From contig JAFAFL010000095.1 of NCBI GenBank assembly GCA_023423535.1, positions 155,316 through 219,315 on the forward strand: a stretch of DNA of 64,000 nt, read 5' to 3'. Below the pieces are notes generated by a model. It searched no databases and was not told the origin of the DNA. It saw only the letters and a program-made list of their open reading frames with translations. The DNA is from Pseudomonadota bacterium. GTDB taxonomy: Bacteria > Myxococcota > Myxococcia > Myxococcales > Myxococcaceae. Shown here one piece after another: positions 36,981-46,941 of the stretch (positions are counted from its first letter, which is position 1; every line of letters starts with the position of its first letter). The position numbers and the translations under genes were made by a program.

Positions 36981-38021
36981 GGGACGGAGGTGCGGCGCCA
37001 GGGTGCACTCCGCGGCGCCGTCCTGCGAGCGGATGAACGCGCCGAGCAGCACCTCGCCCAGCTGCGACTTGAGGTAGCCGTACGCGCGCCGCCGGGCGCC
37101 GCCGAGGAGGAAGGTGTTCTCGGCCTGCAGGCGCGGCTGGTGGAGAAAGCAGGAGTAGGCGCGCACGGTGCCGTCGGAGCCGAAGACGGTGATGCCGTCC
37201 ATGCCCATCATCCGGCGGATGAGCTGGGAGAAGGCGAGCATCGCGTGCGCGCCCTCAGCGGTCTCGCCCCGCTCGTCGCGGCGGATCCACGTCTCGATGT
37301 CCACCGGCTCGGCGAACCAGATGCCGTCGGAGAGAAAGGCCGGCGCCTCCGTGCCCGGCGCGAGGATCGCCGCCAGCGCGCCGTGGCCGCCGGTGAGCAC
37401 CTCCACCACGATGCGGTAGTAGAAGGCCTCGAACTGCGCGCGGTGCCGCTCCGGTGCGTGAAGGGTGACCGCGCGGACGAAGGTGCGGACCGCGCTGCCC
37501 GAGTGCGGCGTTCCTTCGGCGCTGCCGGTCAGGTCGAAGAAGCCGCCGCCGCCGTCGGACGTGCGCACCTCCACCATCCCGGTGCGCAGCCGCGCGAGGC
37601 CGACGATGGCCGGACCTGCGCCGGTGCCGCGCCGCAACAGCTCGTAGGAGGTCGGACGAAGCGGCGCGCCCTGGGGACGGAAGAGCCCGAACTCGAGGCT
37701 GCCGTCGCGCACGAGGAGGAAGAGCGCCCACCGTCTGCCTTCGCCGAGCGGCGCGCACTGCTTCAGCGCCGCCCGCGCGGTGGCGACCGGTGAGGGGTGG
37801 CTCCCCACGAAGATGGGATCGGTCGCGTGGAGCTGCTCGAGCATGGGGCCGAGGTCGGAGGTGACGAACACCAGCGGCGCGTAGGCGAAGCCCTCCTCCT
37901 GCAGCGCGGAGAGCCCGACGATGAGCTCGGCGAGGATCTCGGTCACCTCGCCCGCCGCCGCGCCGAAGCGCGCCGCGTAGGGTGCGCACTGCTCGACGAT
38001 GAGGGGCCGGAGCGAGATCAT
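36978..38021 (-). CDS. Diadenylate-cyclase-like (DisA_N-type) sensor protein
   Basis: 347 residues, no signal or membrane segment. The C-terminal half follows the diadenylate cyclase domain order: GGHGALAAILAPG, MDGITVFGSDGTVRAYSCFL, GGARRRAYGYL and VLLGAFIRSQDG. The catalytic DGA and RHR motifs of true cyclases are replaced by DGI and RRR, so cyclic-di-AMP synthesis is doubtful; it may be one of the inactive 'DAC-like' sensor domains. The N-terminal 150 residues are an unassigned alpha/beta region. TAGCAT 17 bases before the ATG could be its -10 element. Monocistronic, divergent from a histidine kinase. Confidence 0.7.
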   Translation of the reverse strand: MISLRPLIVEQCAPYAARFGAAAGEVTEILAELIVGLSALQEEGFAYAPLVFVTSDLGPMLEQLHATDPIFVGSHPSPVATARAALKQCAPLGEGRRWALFLLVRDGSLEFGLFRPQGAPLRPTSYELLRRGTGAGPAIVGLARLRTGMVEVRTSDGGGGFFDLTGSAEGTPHSGSAVRTFVRAVTLHAPERHRAQFEAFYYRIVVEVLTGGHGALAAILAPGTEAPAFLSDGIWFAEPVDIETWIRRDERGETAEGAHAMLAFSQLIRRMMGMDGITVFGSDGTVRAYSCFLHQPRLQAENTFLLGGARRRAYGYLKSQLGEVLLGAFIRSQDGAAECTLAPHLRP

Positions 38022-38179
38022 CGTGGCGGAGGAGTCGATGCTACTGCCCGGGTTTGCAAGCTTCTACTGAGCTCGCACTCCCGCTCATCGGGCAAGGGGG
38101 GCCCATCTCGCATCCAGTGGGGCTTCACGGTTTACAGGTGGGGCGCCGCGATCCAAGGTGAACGTGAGAGGCGCGCCGC

Positions 38180-39418
38180 TTGAACGTCACCGTTCCCACC
38201 CCGAAAGACGAAGCCGCGCGGCTCGACGCCCTCCGCACCTACAACGTTCTCGACACGCCGCCCGAGCCGGAGTTCGACGAGCTGTGCCGCCTCGCCGCGC
38301 AGATCTGCGAGTGCCCCATCGCCGCGGTCACCCTCGTTGACGGATCCCGCCAGTGGTACAAGGCGCGGATCGGCCTGCCGGTGCCGCACACGCCGCGCAC
38401 CTCGGACGGCTTCTGCGCCAACGCGGTGCTCGGCCGCGAGCTGATGCAGATCCCCGACGTGGCGCTCGACCCGCGCTTCGCGAAGGCCCCGGCGGTGCAG
38501 CTGCTCGGGGTGCGCTTCTACGCGGGTGCGCCGCTGGTGAACCGCGAGAACCTCGTGCTGGGAACGCTCTGCGTGCTCGACCGCGAGGCGCGCGCGCTGA
38601 AGCCGGAGCAGCTGGAGGCGCTGCGCGTGCTGGCAAAGCAGGTCATGTCGCAGCTCGAGCTGAGAAGGCTCGCCATGGTGGGCGACTTCCGCGAGCGGCT
38701 CGTCTCCATCGTCGCGCACGACCTCCGCCAGCCGCTGCAGCAGGTGCTCCTTGCCGCCAGGAGCGCGCGCGGCGGGAGCGCAGGTCCGCTCTCGCTGGGC
38801 GCGGAGGAGCAGCGCAGCCTCAGCCAGATCGCGGTCAGCGCCGAGCGCCTGGTGCGCATGGTGCGGGATGCGCTCGACTTCGCGCAGACGCGGCTGGGCA
38901 ACGGGCTGCGGCTCGAACCCCGGCCGGCGAAGCTCCACCTCGTCTGCCGCGCGCTGGTGCAGGAGTTCGCGCTCTCCTATCCGAACCGCAGCATCGAGCT
39001 CGAGCTCTCTGGAGACGCCTCGGGCGAGTGGGACGAGGACCGCGTGTCGCAGGCGCTCTCCAACCTGCTCGCCAACGCGCTCCGCTACGGTGCGCCGGAC
39101 CGGCCGATTCGCCTCTCCTGCAGCGGCACCGACCGCGCGGTCACCCTCAGCGTCTGGAACGACGGCCCGCCCATTCCAGCGGCCATGCTCCCGAGGCTCT
39201 TCGCCCCGTGGTGTCGCGCGCCGGGCGCGGAGGAGGGACACCCGGCCGCGCCGATCACGGGACTCGGGCTGGGGCTCTTCGTGGTGAAGCAGGTCGCCAC
39301 CGCGAGCGGCGGCACCGTCGAGGTCGAGAGCACGGAGGACCGCGGCACGACCTTCCGCATGGTGCTCCCGCGCCGGAACGGCGTGCACGGGCTGTTCGCC
39401 TCGCTGCTCAAGCACTGA
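38180..39418 (+). CDS. GAF-domain sensor histidine kinase
   Basis: 412 residues from a TTG at 38180 with AGAGG 8 bases upstream. Residues 10-160 are a GAF domain (starting DEAARLDALRTYNVLDTPPE, a frequent GAF/HK opening). The HisKA phospho-acceptor is His180 in SIVAHDLRQPLQ. HATPase_c: N box ALSNLLANALRYG, G1 WNDGPP, G2 GLGLGLFVVKQ. No membrane segments, so a soluble kinase. No response regulator adjoins, so its partner is elsewhere. Confidence 0.92.
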   Translation: MNVTVPTPKDEAARLDALRTYNVLDTPPEPEFDELCRLAAQICECPIAAVTLVDGSRQWYKARIGLPVPHTPRTSDGFCANAVLGRELMQIPDVALDPRFAKAPAVQLLGVRFYAGAPLVNRENLVLGTLCVLDREARALKPEQLEALRVLAKQVMSQLELRRLAMVGDFRERLVSIVAHDLRQPLQQVLLAARSARGGSAGPLSLGAEEQRSLSQIAVSAERLVRMVRDALDFAQTRLGNGLRLEPRPAKLHLVCRALVQEFALSYPNRSIELELSGDASGEWDEDRVSQALSNLLANALRYGAPDRPIRLSCSGTDRAVTLSVWNDGPPIPAAMLPRLFAPWCRAPGAEEGHPAAPITGLGLGLFVVKQVATASGGTVEVESTEDRGTTFRMVLPRRNGVHGLFASLLKH

Positions 39419-39550
39419 AGCATTTGCTGAGGTGGGGCAGCGGGGGACGGGAGGCATTTCAGGCTTCCGGCTCGGCGCTGCGACAACCCTGCGGACGCAG
39501 GGACATTCCCGGTGGCAGGCGCGATGCACAGGGCCCGGCCCGGGGGTCCT

Positions 39551-40018
39551 ATGAAGCCTGCTGCAGCGGTCTCGTTCGTGGCGCTCGCGCTGTGCGTGTC
39601 CCCTGGCTGCGGCGGCGGACAGGCGTCGTCGTTGGCGTCGGCGCTGGGGTCGGCGCAGCCGCTCGAGGTCGGACCCGCTCGCACCACCTCGAGGGCACCG
39701 CGCGAGGGCCAGGCCCCTGAGTTCCGCCACGCGTTCCGCCTCGGAGAGGTCGACGACCTGTGGACGGCGTTCGACGTGGAGGGCCTCGCGCCGGGTGAGC
39801 ACGTGCTGACGGTGGATGTTCGTTGGGACGCGTTCGGCTACACGCGGCTGGAGGTCCCGTTCATCGCCGGAGGCGACGGGCGCGCGCGCGTGTGGTCGCA
39901 GCTGCGGGTCGCGGGGACGAAGATCGAGAACGAGCGGCTGCTCGGCCTGTGGCGGGTGAGCGCGCGGGTGGAGCGCCTCGACGTGTCGGTGGGCGAGGTG
40001 GCGTTCCGCCTCGACTGA
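39551..40018 (+). CDS. Small lipoprotein, unknown function
   Basis: 155 residues from the ATG at 39551 (GGGGG 7 bases upstream). Signal MKPAAAVSFVALALCV and lipobox SPGC; a Ser/Ala linker; then a compact beta-rich domain (for example DDLWTAFDVEGLAPGEHVLTVDVRWD and RLEVPFIAGG... segments). The shape suggests an Ig-like or jelly-roll domain, but no family was recognised. Same strand as and 114 bases upstream of the TamA-like gene, so may be in an envelope-biogenesis unit. Confidence 0.75.
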   Translation: MKPAAAVSFVALALCVSPGCGGGQASSLASALGSAQPLEVGPARTTSRAPREGQAPEFRHAFRLGEVDDLWTAFDVEGLAPGEHVLTVDVRWDAFGYTRLEVPFIAGGDGRARVWSQLRVAGTKIENERLLGLWRVSARVERLDVSVGEVAFRLD

Positions 40019-40132
40019 TCGCGCGTCCTCTGCCTCACAGATGGCGCTGCGCTGTGTCCACGCACCGAGGCGAGCAGCGGGCCGCCGCTTGCCGCTGAGC
40101 GCTGGCGGACACACCTGCACCCACGCCTTCCT

Positions 40133-42235
40133 ATGCCGCCGCTCGCACATCGCTTCCGCGCTCGATCGCCGTTCATCCTGGGCTTCACGCTCGCCGCGGT
40201 CTTTACCGCTTCCGGCTGCGCCACTGACAAGGCCCAGGAGACGGGCCCGGTGGTCCGCTCGTTCGAGATCGAGGGCAACGAGCGGGTGAAGGACGGGCCG
40301 ATCAAGGACGGCCTCTACACGCAGGAGAGCCCCTGGTACGCGTTCCTCCCGTTCGTCTCGAAGCCGCGCCTGGACGAGAACGCGTGGCGCGGGGATCTGC
40401 AGCGCATCGAGGCCTACTACCGCGCGCGCGGCTTCCACGAGGCGCGGGTGGAAGACTCGAGCGTCGAGCCCGCCGGCGAGGACAAGGTCCGGCTGCACGT
40501 GCGCGTGCGCGAGGGCGAGCCGACGATCGTGAAGAGGGTCGTGCTCGAGGGCCTCGACGGACTTCCGCCGGAGCACCGCGACGCGGTGAAGAGCGCGCTC
40601 ACCATCCGCGAAGGACAGATCTTCGAGGAGGGCGCGTGGACGGGCCTTCGCGGCGCGCTGACGGGCCGGCTCCGGGAGCTCGGCTACGCGGAGGCAAAAG
40701 TGGAGGGCGAGGCGAAGGTCGATCTCGCCACCCACGAGGCGGCGCTGAACCTGCGCGCGGAGCCGGGCGCGCGCTACCAGCCGGGCGCGGTGGAGATCGT
40801 CCAGGAGCCGAACGCGCGGGTGGAGACGTGGCGCGTGGAGGAGCAGGTGCGCGAGGCCCTCGAGCCCTACGCCTGGTACTCGCCGGAAGCGCAGGAGGAG
40901 GTGCAGTCGCGCGTCTTCGACATGGGCGTGTTCGGTGCGGCAAACGTGCAGCCGGGCGCGGGCGATCCGGACACGGGGATGTTGCCGCTGCGCATCGAGC
41001 TGGCAGAGGCGCCGTTCCACGAGGTGCGCGCGGGCTTCGGCTTCGGCTTCGAGCAGCTCCGGCAGGAGGGGCGCGTCACCGGTGGCTACACCGACCGCGA
41101 CTTCCTCGGCGGCTTGCGCAGGCTCGATCTGGAGGCGCGCGCCGGCTACGCGTTCATCCCCACCGCGCTCGCCACCTTCCGAGGCACCGACGCGGTCATC
41201 CGCGGTGGACCGATCGCCGGCCTGCGCGCGGAGCTCGAGCAGCCGCGGCTCTTCCACCCGAACCTCAAGCTCGTCTCGAGGCTCGAGGCGGAGCGCGCGG
41301 TGGAGCCGGCGTACACGTACAGCGGCGGCAACGGGCGCATCGGTGTGCAGTGGCGGCCGCGATCGTGGTTCCTCGTCGAGCCGTCCTACAACCTCGAGCT
41401 CTACGTGCTGCAGGCCGGCGAGACCGAGCTTCGCGGTCAGGCGCCGGAGCTCCTCTTCGGTTGCGGCGGCACCTGCGTGCTCTCCTATCTGGAGCAGAAG
41501 GTCGCCTACGACCGGCGCGACGATCCGCAGGATCCGACGAAGGGCATCTACCTGGGGATCTCGCTGCAGGAGGGCGGCGGTCCGCTGGGCGGTTCGTTCA
41601 ACTACCTGCGCGTGTCGCCCGAGGCGCGCGGCTACCTCACCGTGCTCTCGTCTCGGAAGCTGACCTTCGCGGCGCGCGCGCGCCTCGGCTCGCTCATCCC
41701 CATCGGCCAGGAGGAGACGGACTCGCCGATCGTCGCGCGCTTCTTCTCCGGCGGCGACGGGATGCGCGGCTTCAGCACGCAGCGGCTGTCGCCCATGCGG
41801 CTGGTGGAGAAGCAGAACCCCACCGGTGAGTTCAACGCGGAGCCGATGCCCATTGGCGGCAACGGGCTCTACGAAGGTTCGTTCGAGGCGCGCTACCGGC
41901 TGACGAAGCCGATCACCGTCGCCGCGTTCGTGGACACCGGCTTCGTCACCACCGAGCAGCTCTCGCTGAAGGCGCCCGGAGATCTGCTCGACGACGTGCT
42001 GTGGGCGGTGGGCGCCGGCCTGCGCTACCGCACGCCGGTGGGACCCGTGCGGCTGGACCTCGCATACCGGCTGCCGTTCGGCCCGCCGCTGCAGGTCTAC
42101 GACGTGCCGGGCGCGGAGCCGTTGACCTATCGGCCGACGGGGAGCTGCTTCGGGCTCGGAGGGACGTCGGCGTCGCGCGGCGGATCGCCTGAGGGCGTCT
42201 GCGCGCTGCACCTGTCGATCGGAGAGGCGTTTTGA
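40133..42235 (+). CDS. tamA: BamA/TamA-family outer membrane protein
   Basis: 700 residues. A lipoprotein-type signal (FTASGC, Cys29) precedes POTRA domains (PVVRSFEIEGNERVKDG; TIVKRVVLEGLDGLPPE; a third near 215-270), then a 16-strand barrel region (about 300-700) with GGYTDRDFLGG, YDRRDDPQDPTKGIYLGIS and the L6-type VARFFSGGDGMRGFS. The C-terminus ends in Phe, as outer-membrane barrels do. Insertase of the outer membrane working with TamB; the gene for a TamB protein overlaps its stop. TamA with a lipid anchor differs from the enterobacterial form. Confidence 0.9.
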   Translation: MPPLAHRFRARSPFILGFTLAAVFTASGCATDKAQETGPVVRSFEIEGNERVKDGPIKDGLYTQESPWYAFLPFVSKPRLDENAWRGDLQRIEAYYRARGFHEARVEDSSVEPAGEDKVRLHVRVREGEPTIVKRVVLEGLDGLPPEHRDAVKSALTIREGQIFEEGAWTGLRGALTGRLRELGYAEAKVEGEAKVDLATHEAALNLRAEPGARYQPGAVEIVQEPNARVETWRVEEQVREALEPYAWYSPEAQEEVQSRVFDMGVFGAANVQPGAGDPDTGMLPLRIELAEAPFHEVRAGFGFGFEQLRQEGRVTGGYTDRDFLGGLRRLDLEARAGYAFIPTALATFRGTDAVIRGGPIAGLRAELEQPRLFHPNLKLVSRLEAERAVEPAYTYSGGNGRIGVQWRPRSWFLVEPSYNLELYVLQAGETELRGQAPELLFGCGGTCVLSYLEQKVAYDRRDDPQDPTKGIYLGISLQEGGGPLGGSFNYLRVSPEARGYLTVLSSRKLTFAARARLGSLIPIGQEETDSPIVARFFSGGDGMRGFSTQRLSPMRLVEKQNPTGEFNAEPMPIGGNGLYEGSFEARYRLTKPITVAAFVDTGFVTTEQLSLKAPGDLLDDVLWAVGAGLRYRTPVGPVRLDLAYRLPFGPPLQVYDVPGAEPLTYRPTGSCFGLGGTSASRGGSPEGVCALHLSIGEAF

Positions 42236-45200
42236 AGCGTTGGGCGAAACGGGTGGGGTTGGGGGTGTTCGCGCTGGTCTGCCTCGTCCTCTGGGTCGTG
42301 GTGGCCGCGCTGGTGCTGCTCAACACGGAGTGGGGCGGGCGCCGCATCCTGCGTGATGAGGTCGTCGCTCGGGTGAACGAGACGCTGATGGGCGAGCTCA
42401 CCGCCGAGCGCGTGCGTTTGCGCGGCGGCACGCTGGTGCTCGAAGGCGTCACCCTGCGCGATCCGGACGGCGAGGTCGTGGCCGAGGTCGAGCGGCTGCG
42501 CGCTTCCGTGGCGTTGGGACAGCTGCTGCGCCGGCGGGTGGAGATCAAAGAGGTCGTCGTCGAACGGCCCGGGCTCTACGTCGTCGCCGATGCGGAGGGC
42601 ACGAACCTCCAGCGCGCGCTCGAGCCGAAGGAGCCGAAGCCCGAGGAGCCGGAAGAGCCGAAGGGCGAGCTGCCGGTGGACATCGTCCTGCGCGAGGCGC
42701 GGATCGAGGACGGGCACCTCTCCTTCGTCTCCCGCACCGGCGCCGAGCCGATGGAGGCGGAGGTGACGGACCTCGACGTGACCGCCTCGGGATCGCTGCT
42801 GGAGCGCGGCGAGAAGATCGACGGGCGCGTGCAGCTGGGCGCGATGGTGAAGGCGCCGGTGGAGGGCCCCGCGCGCTTCGAGCTTTCGGCGGATGGTCGC
42901 GGCGACGTGATGAAAGTGACCGCCGACGGTGACGTGGCGGGCGCGAAGCTGAAGGCCAACGCCACGGTGGAGTCGGAGGCGGAGCGGCTCGTCGCGACGA
43001 TCGAGAACCTCGAGCTTCCGGCGGAGCTGGCGCGCGCGTTCAGCGAGGCGTACCCGCTGAAGGTCGCAGTGCGCGGAGCGGGCGAGGTGAAGCGCGAGGG
43101 CCCGAAGGTGGACGCGGACCTGACCTTCCGCGCCGGCACCGCGAAGGTCCACGCGCAGGCCCAGGCAGACATCGAGAGGAAGTGGGCGGACAGCGTGGAG
43201 GTACGCGGCGAGCGCATCGACCTCGCGCAGCTCATCGAGGGCGGGCCGAAGAGCGACGTCTCCTTCGAGCTCACCGGGAATGGTGGCGGCAGCAGCGCGG
43301 AGAATCTGGTGGGCGAGGTCCGGCTCCACGCGCCCGCGTCGAAGATGGGCGGCGAGACGTTCGGCCCGGTCGACCTGCTGGCGAAGGCCGACGGCGGCAC
43401 GTACGTGCTCGAGCGCCTCGAAGCGGTGGTGCCGGGCGTGGCGCTCACCGCCCGCGGCCGCGGCGACAGGGAGCGGGTGCAGCTCTTCGCGCGGCTGGCG
43501 GCGAAAGATCTCTCAGCCTTCGCCCGCACGGTGGGCAAGTTCGCCGGTCCGGAGGGACTTCCGCTCGCCGGACAGGGCGGGCTCGCACTGCGCGTCGAGG
43601 GACCCGTGGAGGGACCGTCGGTGCAGCTCAGCGGCCGCTTCCCGTTCCTTCGCTACGACCAGAACCGTCTGCGCGACGTGCGGCTCAGCGCCAACGTGGC
43701 GGATGCGCGCGATCCACTGGCCGGCGACATCGGCGTGGACGTCCGCGCAGGCCAGGCCACGGTCGGTGAGCGCGTGCTGCAGTCGCCGAGCATGAAGGTG
43801 TCGCTGAAGAGCCGGCAGCTCGCGCTCGATGCGAGCACGCGTGGCTCGATCCGCATGGCGCTCTCCGGCCGCGGCACCGTGGACGAAGACGTGAAGGGCC
43901 TGCAGCTCTCCGCACTCTCGCTGCGCTACCCGGAGGCCTCGTGGGCGCTGGAGAGACCGGCGGCGATCCGCTTCGAGGAAGAGCTGCTGCTCGTGGACGG
44001 GCTCTCGTTGCGCGCGGGTGAGCAGCGGCTGGCGGTGACGGCCCGGCGAACGGACAAGAGGATCGACGCGCTGGTGCAGGTGGAGCGGCTCGCGCTGTCG
44101 CTGCTGCCGAAAGATCTGGTCACCGTGACCGAGCCGCTCGGCGGAACGCTGAACGTGGATCTCACCGCCGAGGGCGCCGCGGACGATCCGGCGCTGACGG
44201 TGAAGGGCGCGCTGGCCGACGCGCGCTACGGCGACATCCAGAACGTGAACGTCAACGTGGACGCGAAGTGGGCGAACGACCGCGCCACCGGTGAACTCCA
44301 GAGCGACGCGCTGGGCGCGAAGGCGCGGCTCGACTTCGACGTGCCGGTGAAGGCGCTGCAGACGGGCGCGCCGGCGCCGCTCTCCGCGGACCTCGTGCTG
44401 GAGGAGGTCTCGCTGTCGGAGCTCGCGCGGGCGATGGGCGAGAAGCCGCAAGCCGAGGGCAGGCTCTCCGCGCGGGCGAAGCTGCGTGGCACCGCGCGAC
44501 TGCCGAAGCTCGATGCCGTCGCGGAGGTGCGCGGCCTCGACGCCGGTGAACACCCGCCGCTGGACGTGGCCTTCGTGGTCGACGGCACCGACGGCGAGAA
44601 GCTGCGCGCGCGCTTCACCGCCAAGGGGGACGAGGAGCAGCCCAGCGTGCTGACGCTGCAGACGCCGTGGACGCTGGCGCGGCTCATCCGCCGGCCGCCC
44701 ACCGCGGAGCAGGCGCTCCGTGCACCGATCACCCTCACCGGCGCGCTGCACCGCCTGCCGGTGCCCTACGAAGATCCGTCGGTCGGCACGACCGAGCCGG
44801 TCCGTCGCTTCGCGCGGCTGTCGGGAAAGGTGGACGTGCGCGGTGCAGCGCTCGACCCGCGCGGCGACGTGGCGCTCACGCTGGATGAGTTCGGCGCCGG
44901 CGAGCTCTTCCCGCTCACCGCGGCGCTGACGCTGGACCTCGCGCGCGCGAGGCAGTTGGTGACCGCGAAGGTGACCCAGGGCGAGCGGCAGCTGCTCGAT
45001 GCGACCGCTCGACTCGATGCGCCGGTGGCGAAGCTGCGGCGGCCACGTGCGCTCAGGAACGCGCCCCTGGCGCTGAAGCTCGAGGCCGGTCCGGTGACCT
45101 TGCCGGAGCTGCAGGCCTTCCAGCCGAGACCCGTGGTCCAGCCGGGTGAGCCGGTGCCGGCGCAGCTGCGCGGCATCCTTCACGCCACGCTCGACGCGAA

Positions 45201-46926
45201 GGGCAATCTGGACGCGCCGGTGGTGGAGGGCGGCATGTCGGTCCACGGCCTCGGGGCGCAGGAGGCGCGCGGCGTGGGCGACCTCTCGGTGCGCTTCAGT
45301 CACGAAGGAGGGAGGTCGCGGCTCGCGGCAGATCTTCTCTCGCAGGGCGGTGAGCTGGCGCTTCGTCTGGCGGCGCCGCTGGGGCTCTCGCTCGCCGCGC
45401 TGGAGAGGGGGATCGATCCCTCGAAGCTCCCGGTGCACGGATCCCTTCGCGCGAAGGACTTCAACCCGGGCTTCCTCTCCGGCGTGTCGCCGAAGCTGCT
45501 GGAGGTGGGCGGCCGCATCAATGCCGAGGCGGACCTCACCGGGCACGTGGGCCTGCCGCGGGTGAAAGGCGACCTCTCGTGGACGGACGGCGTGCTCTCG
45601 CTGCTCGGGCAGGGTCGCTACAGCGACATCCGGGTGCGCGTGCGCGGCACCGATCAGGCGGTGACGCTGGAGGAGGCCTTCGCGCGCGCCGGTGACGGCA
45701 CTGCCCGGCTTACCGGAGAGCTCACGCGCCGCGGCAACGAGGCGGACGTGCGCGCGGAGGCGGAGCTGAAGGGCTTCCCGGTGGTGAGCGACTTCCAGAA
45801 GGTTGCCACCGTGAGCCTGCGCGCGACCGCGGAGGGCGACGCCAGCGTGGAGAAGATCCTCGTCTCGCGGCTGCACATCCCCGAGGCGCGCATCGAGCTG
45901 CCGTCCAACGCGCGGCGGGAGTTGCACGCACTCGCGCCGCCGGAGGGCATCACGTACTACTGGGACGGCGAGCCGCTCGACGGTGAGGACGGCGGGGCCG
46001 CGGCGAAGACGCCGAAGGATCTGCCCGGCCAGCGCGTGCAGCGCGGCCGCGCGGACGACGAGAACGCGAAGGGCACCGGCGGCGCGGCAAAGGAGGGCGA
46101 GGTCGCGGACGTCACGCCCGGCGGAGAGCAACCCGACGGGAAGGCGAAGGCGAACGAGCCTCCGGACGCAGAGGGCAGCGTGCTCCCGCGGATGGAGATC
46201 CACCTCGATGCGCCGAGAAACCTCTGGGTGCGCGGCGACGACATGAACGTGGAGGTCGGCTTCGGCGAGGACTTCCGCGTGGTGATGACCGACGAGCCCC
46301 ACCTGTTCGGTCAGGTGCTCGTGCACCGAGGGCGGGTGGACGTCTTCGGGCGCAGGTTCGATCTGGCGAGCGACTCCACCGTCACCTTCACCGGACCCAT
46401 GACGGAACCGCGGCTCGACGTGACCGCGACGCACGAGAACCGCCGCGAAGAAGTGCTCGTCACGCTGCGGGTGACGGGGCAGGGCGAGGACCTCCAGATC
46501 CAGCCCTCCAGCGAGCCGCCGCTCACCGAGACGGAGATCTACACGCTCATCGCCACCGGCCGTCGCAGCCTGCAGCCCGGCGGACGTTCCGCGAGCAGCG
46601 GTGGCGGCAACGCGGCGACCTCGGTGCTCGGCTCCCTCGCCACCGCGCAGCTGCAGAAGGGACTGCGGCAGGTGCTCCCGCTCGACATCCTCAGCGTCGA
46701 GCAGGGCGAGAGCGGCGTGGGCACCGCGCGGGTGGAGGCGGGCACCTACCTCACCGACCGGCTCTACCTCGGCATCGCCTCGGAGATCGGCGCCGAGCTG
46801 GAGCGGGACGAGAACCGCAACGAATTGCTGCTCGAGTACCAGCTCTGGCGTCGCTGGGTGCTGGAGCTCGAGTACGGCGACGCGCGGCAGGGCGGTGCGG
46901 ACCTGCTCTGGCGCAAGCAGTACTGA
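42232..46926 (+). CDS. tamB: TamB-like translocation/assembly module protein
   Basis: 1564 residues from a TTG at 42232 that overlaps the tamA stop (TTGA), so translation is coupled. One N-terminal signal-anchor (about 7-31), then over 1,400 residues of repeating beta structure typical of AsmA/TamB proteins that form a groove across the periplasm, and the C-terminal DUF490 domain (about 1310-1564: PRMEIHLDAPRNLWVRGDDM, VFGRRFDLASDSTVTFTG, YQLWRRWVLELEYGD). A charged, Glu/Gly-rich insertion lies near 1255-1300. Partners TamA; the family is linked to outer-membrane protein or lipid transport. Confidence 0.92.
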   Translation: MKRWAKRVGLGVFALVCLVLWVVVAALVLLNTEWGGRRILRDEVVARVNETLMGELTAERVRLRGGTLVLEGVTLRDPDGEVVAEVERLRASVALGQLLRRRVEIKEVVVERPGLYVVADAEGTNLQRALEPKEPKPEEPEEPKGELPVDIVLREARIEDGHLSFVSRTGAEPMEAEVTDLDVTASGSLLERGEKIDGRVQLGAMVKAPVEGPARFELSADGRGDVMKVTADGDVAGAKLKANATVESEAERLVATIENLELPAELARAFSEAYPLKVAVRGAGEVKREGPKVDADLTFRAGTAKVHAQAQADIERKWADSVEVRGERIDLAQLIEGGPKSDVSFELTGNGGGSSAENLVGEVRLHAPASKMGGETFGPVDLLAKADGGTYVLERLEAVVPGVALTARGRGDRERVQLFARLAAKDLSAFARTVGKFAGPEGLPLAGQGGLALRVEGPVEGPSVQLSGRFPFLRYDQNRLRDVRLSANVADARDPLAGDIGVDVRAGQATVGERVLQSPSMKVSLKSRQLALDASTRGSIRMALSGRGTVDEDVKGLQLSALSLRYPEASWALERPAAIRFEEELLLVDGLSLRAGEQRLAVTARRTDKRIDALVQVERLALSLLPKDLVTVTEPLGGTLNVDLTAEGAADDPALTVKGALADARYGDIQNVNVNVDAKWANDRATGELQSDALGAKARLDFDVPVKALQTGAPAPLSADLVLEEVSLSELARAMGEKPQAEGRLSARAKLRGTARLPKLDAVAEVRGLDAGEHPPLDVAFVVDGTDGEKLRARFTAKGDEEQPSVLTLQTPWTLARLIRRPPTAEQALRAPITLTGALHRLPVPYEDPSVGTTEPVRRFARLSGKVDVRGAALDPRGDVALTLDEFGAGELFPLTAALTLDLARARQLVTAKVTQGERQLLDATARLDAPVAKLRRPRALRNAPLALKLEAGPVTLPELQAFQPRPVVQPGEPVPAQLRGILHATLDAKGNLDAPVVEGGMSVHGLGAQEARGVGDLSVRFSHEGGRSRLAADLLSQGGELALRLAAPLGLSLAALERGIDPSKLPVHGSLRAKDFNPGFLSGVSPKLLEVGGRINAEADLTGHVGLPRVKGDLSWTDGVLSLLGQGRYSDIRVRVRGTDQAVTLEEAFARAGDGTARLTGELTRRGNEADVRAEAELKGFPVVSDFQKVATVSLRATAEGDASVEKILVSRLHIPEARIELPSNARRELHALAPPEGITYYWDGEPLDGEDGGAAAKTPKDLPGQRVQRGRADDENAKGTGGAAKEGEVADVTPGGEQPDGKAKANEPPDAEGSVLPRMEIHLDAPRNLWVRGDDMNVEVGFGEDFRVVMTDEPHLFGQVLVHRGRVDVFGRRFDLASDSTVTFTGPMTEPRLDVTATHENRREEVLVTLRVTGQGEDLQIQPSSEPPLTETEIYTLIATGRRSLQPGGRSASSGGGNAATSVLGSLATAQLQKGLRQVLPLDILSVEQGESGVGTARVEAGTYLTDRLYLGIASEIGAELERDENRNELLLEYQLWRRWVLELEYGDARQGGADLLWRKQY

Positions 46927-46941
46927 GGAGGACGGCGCAGC

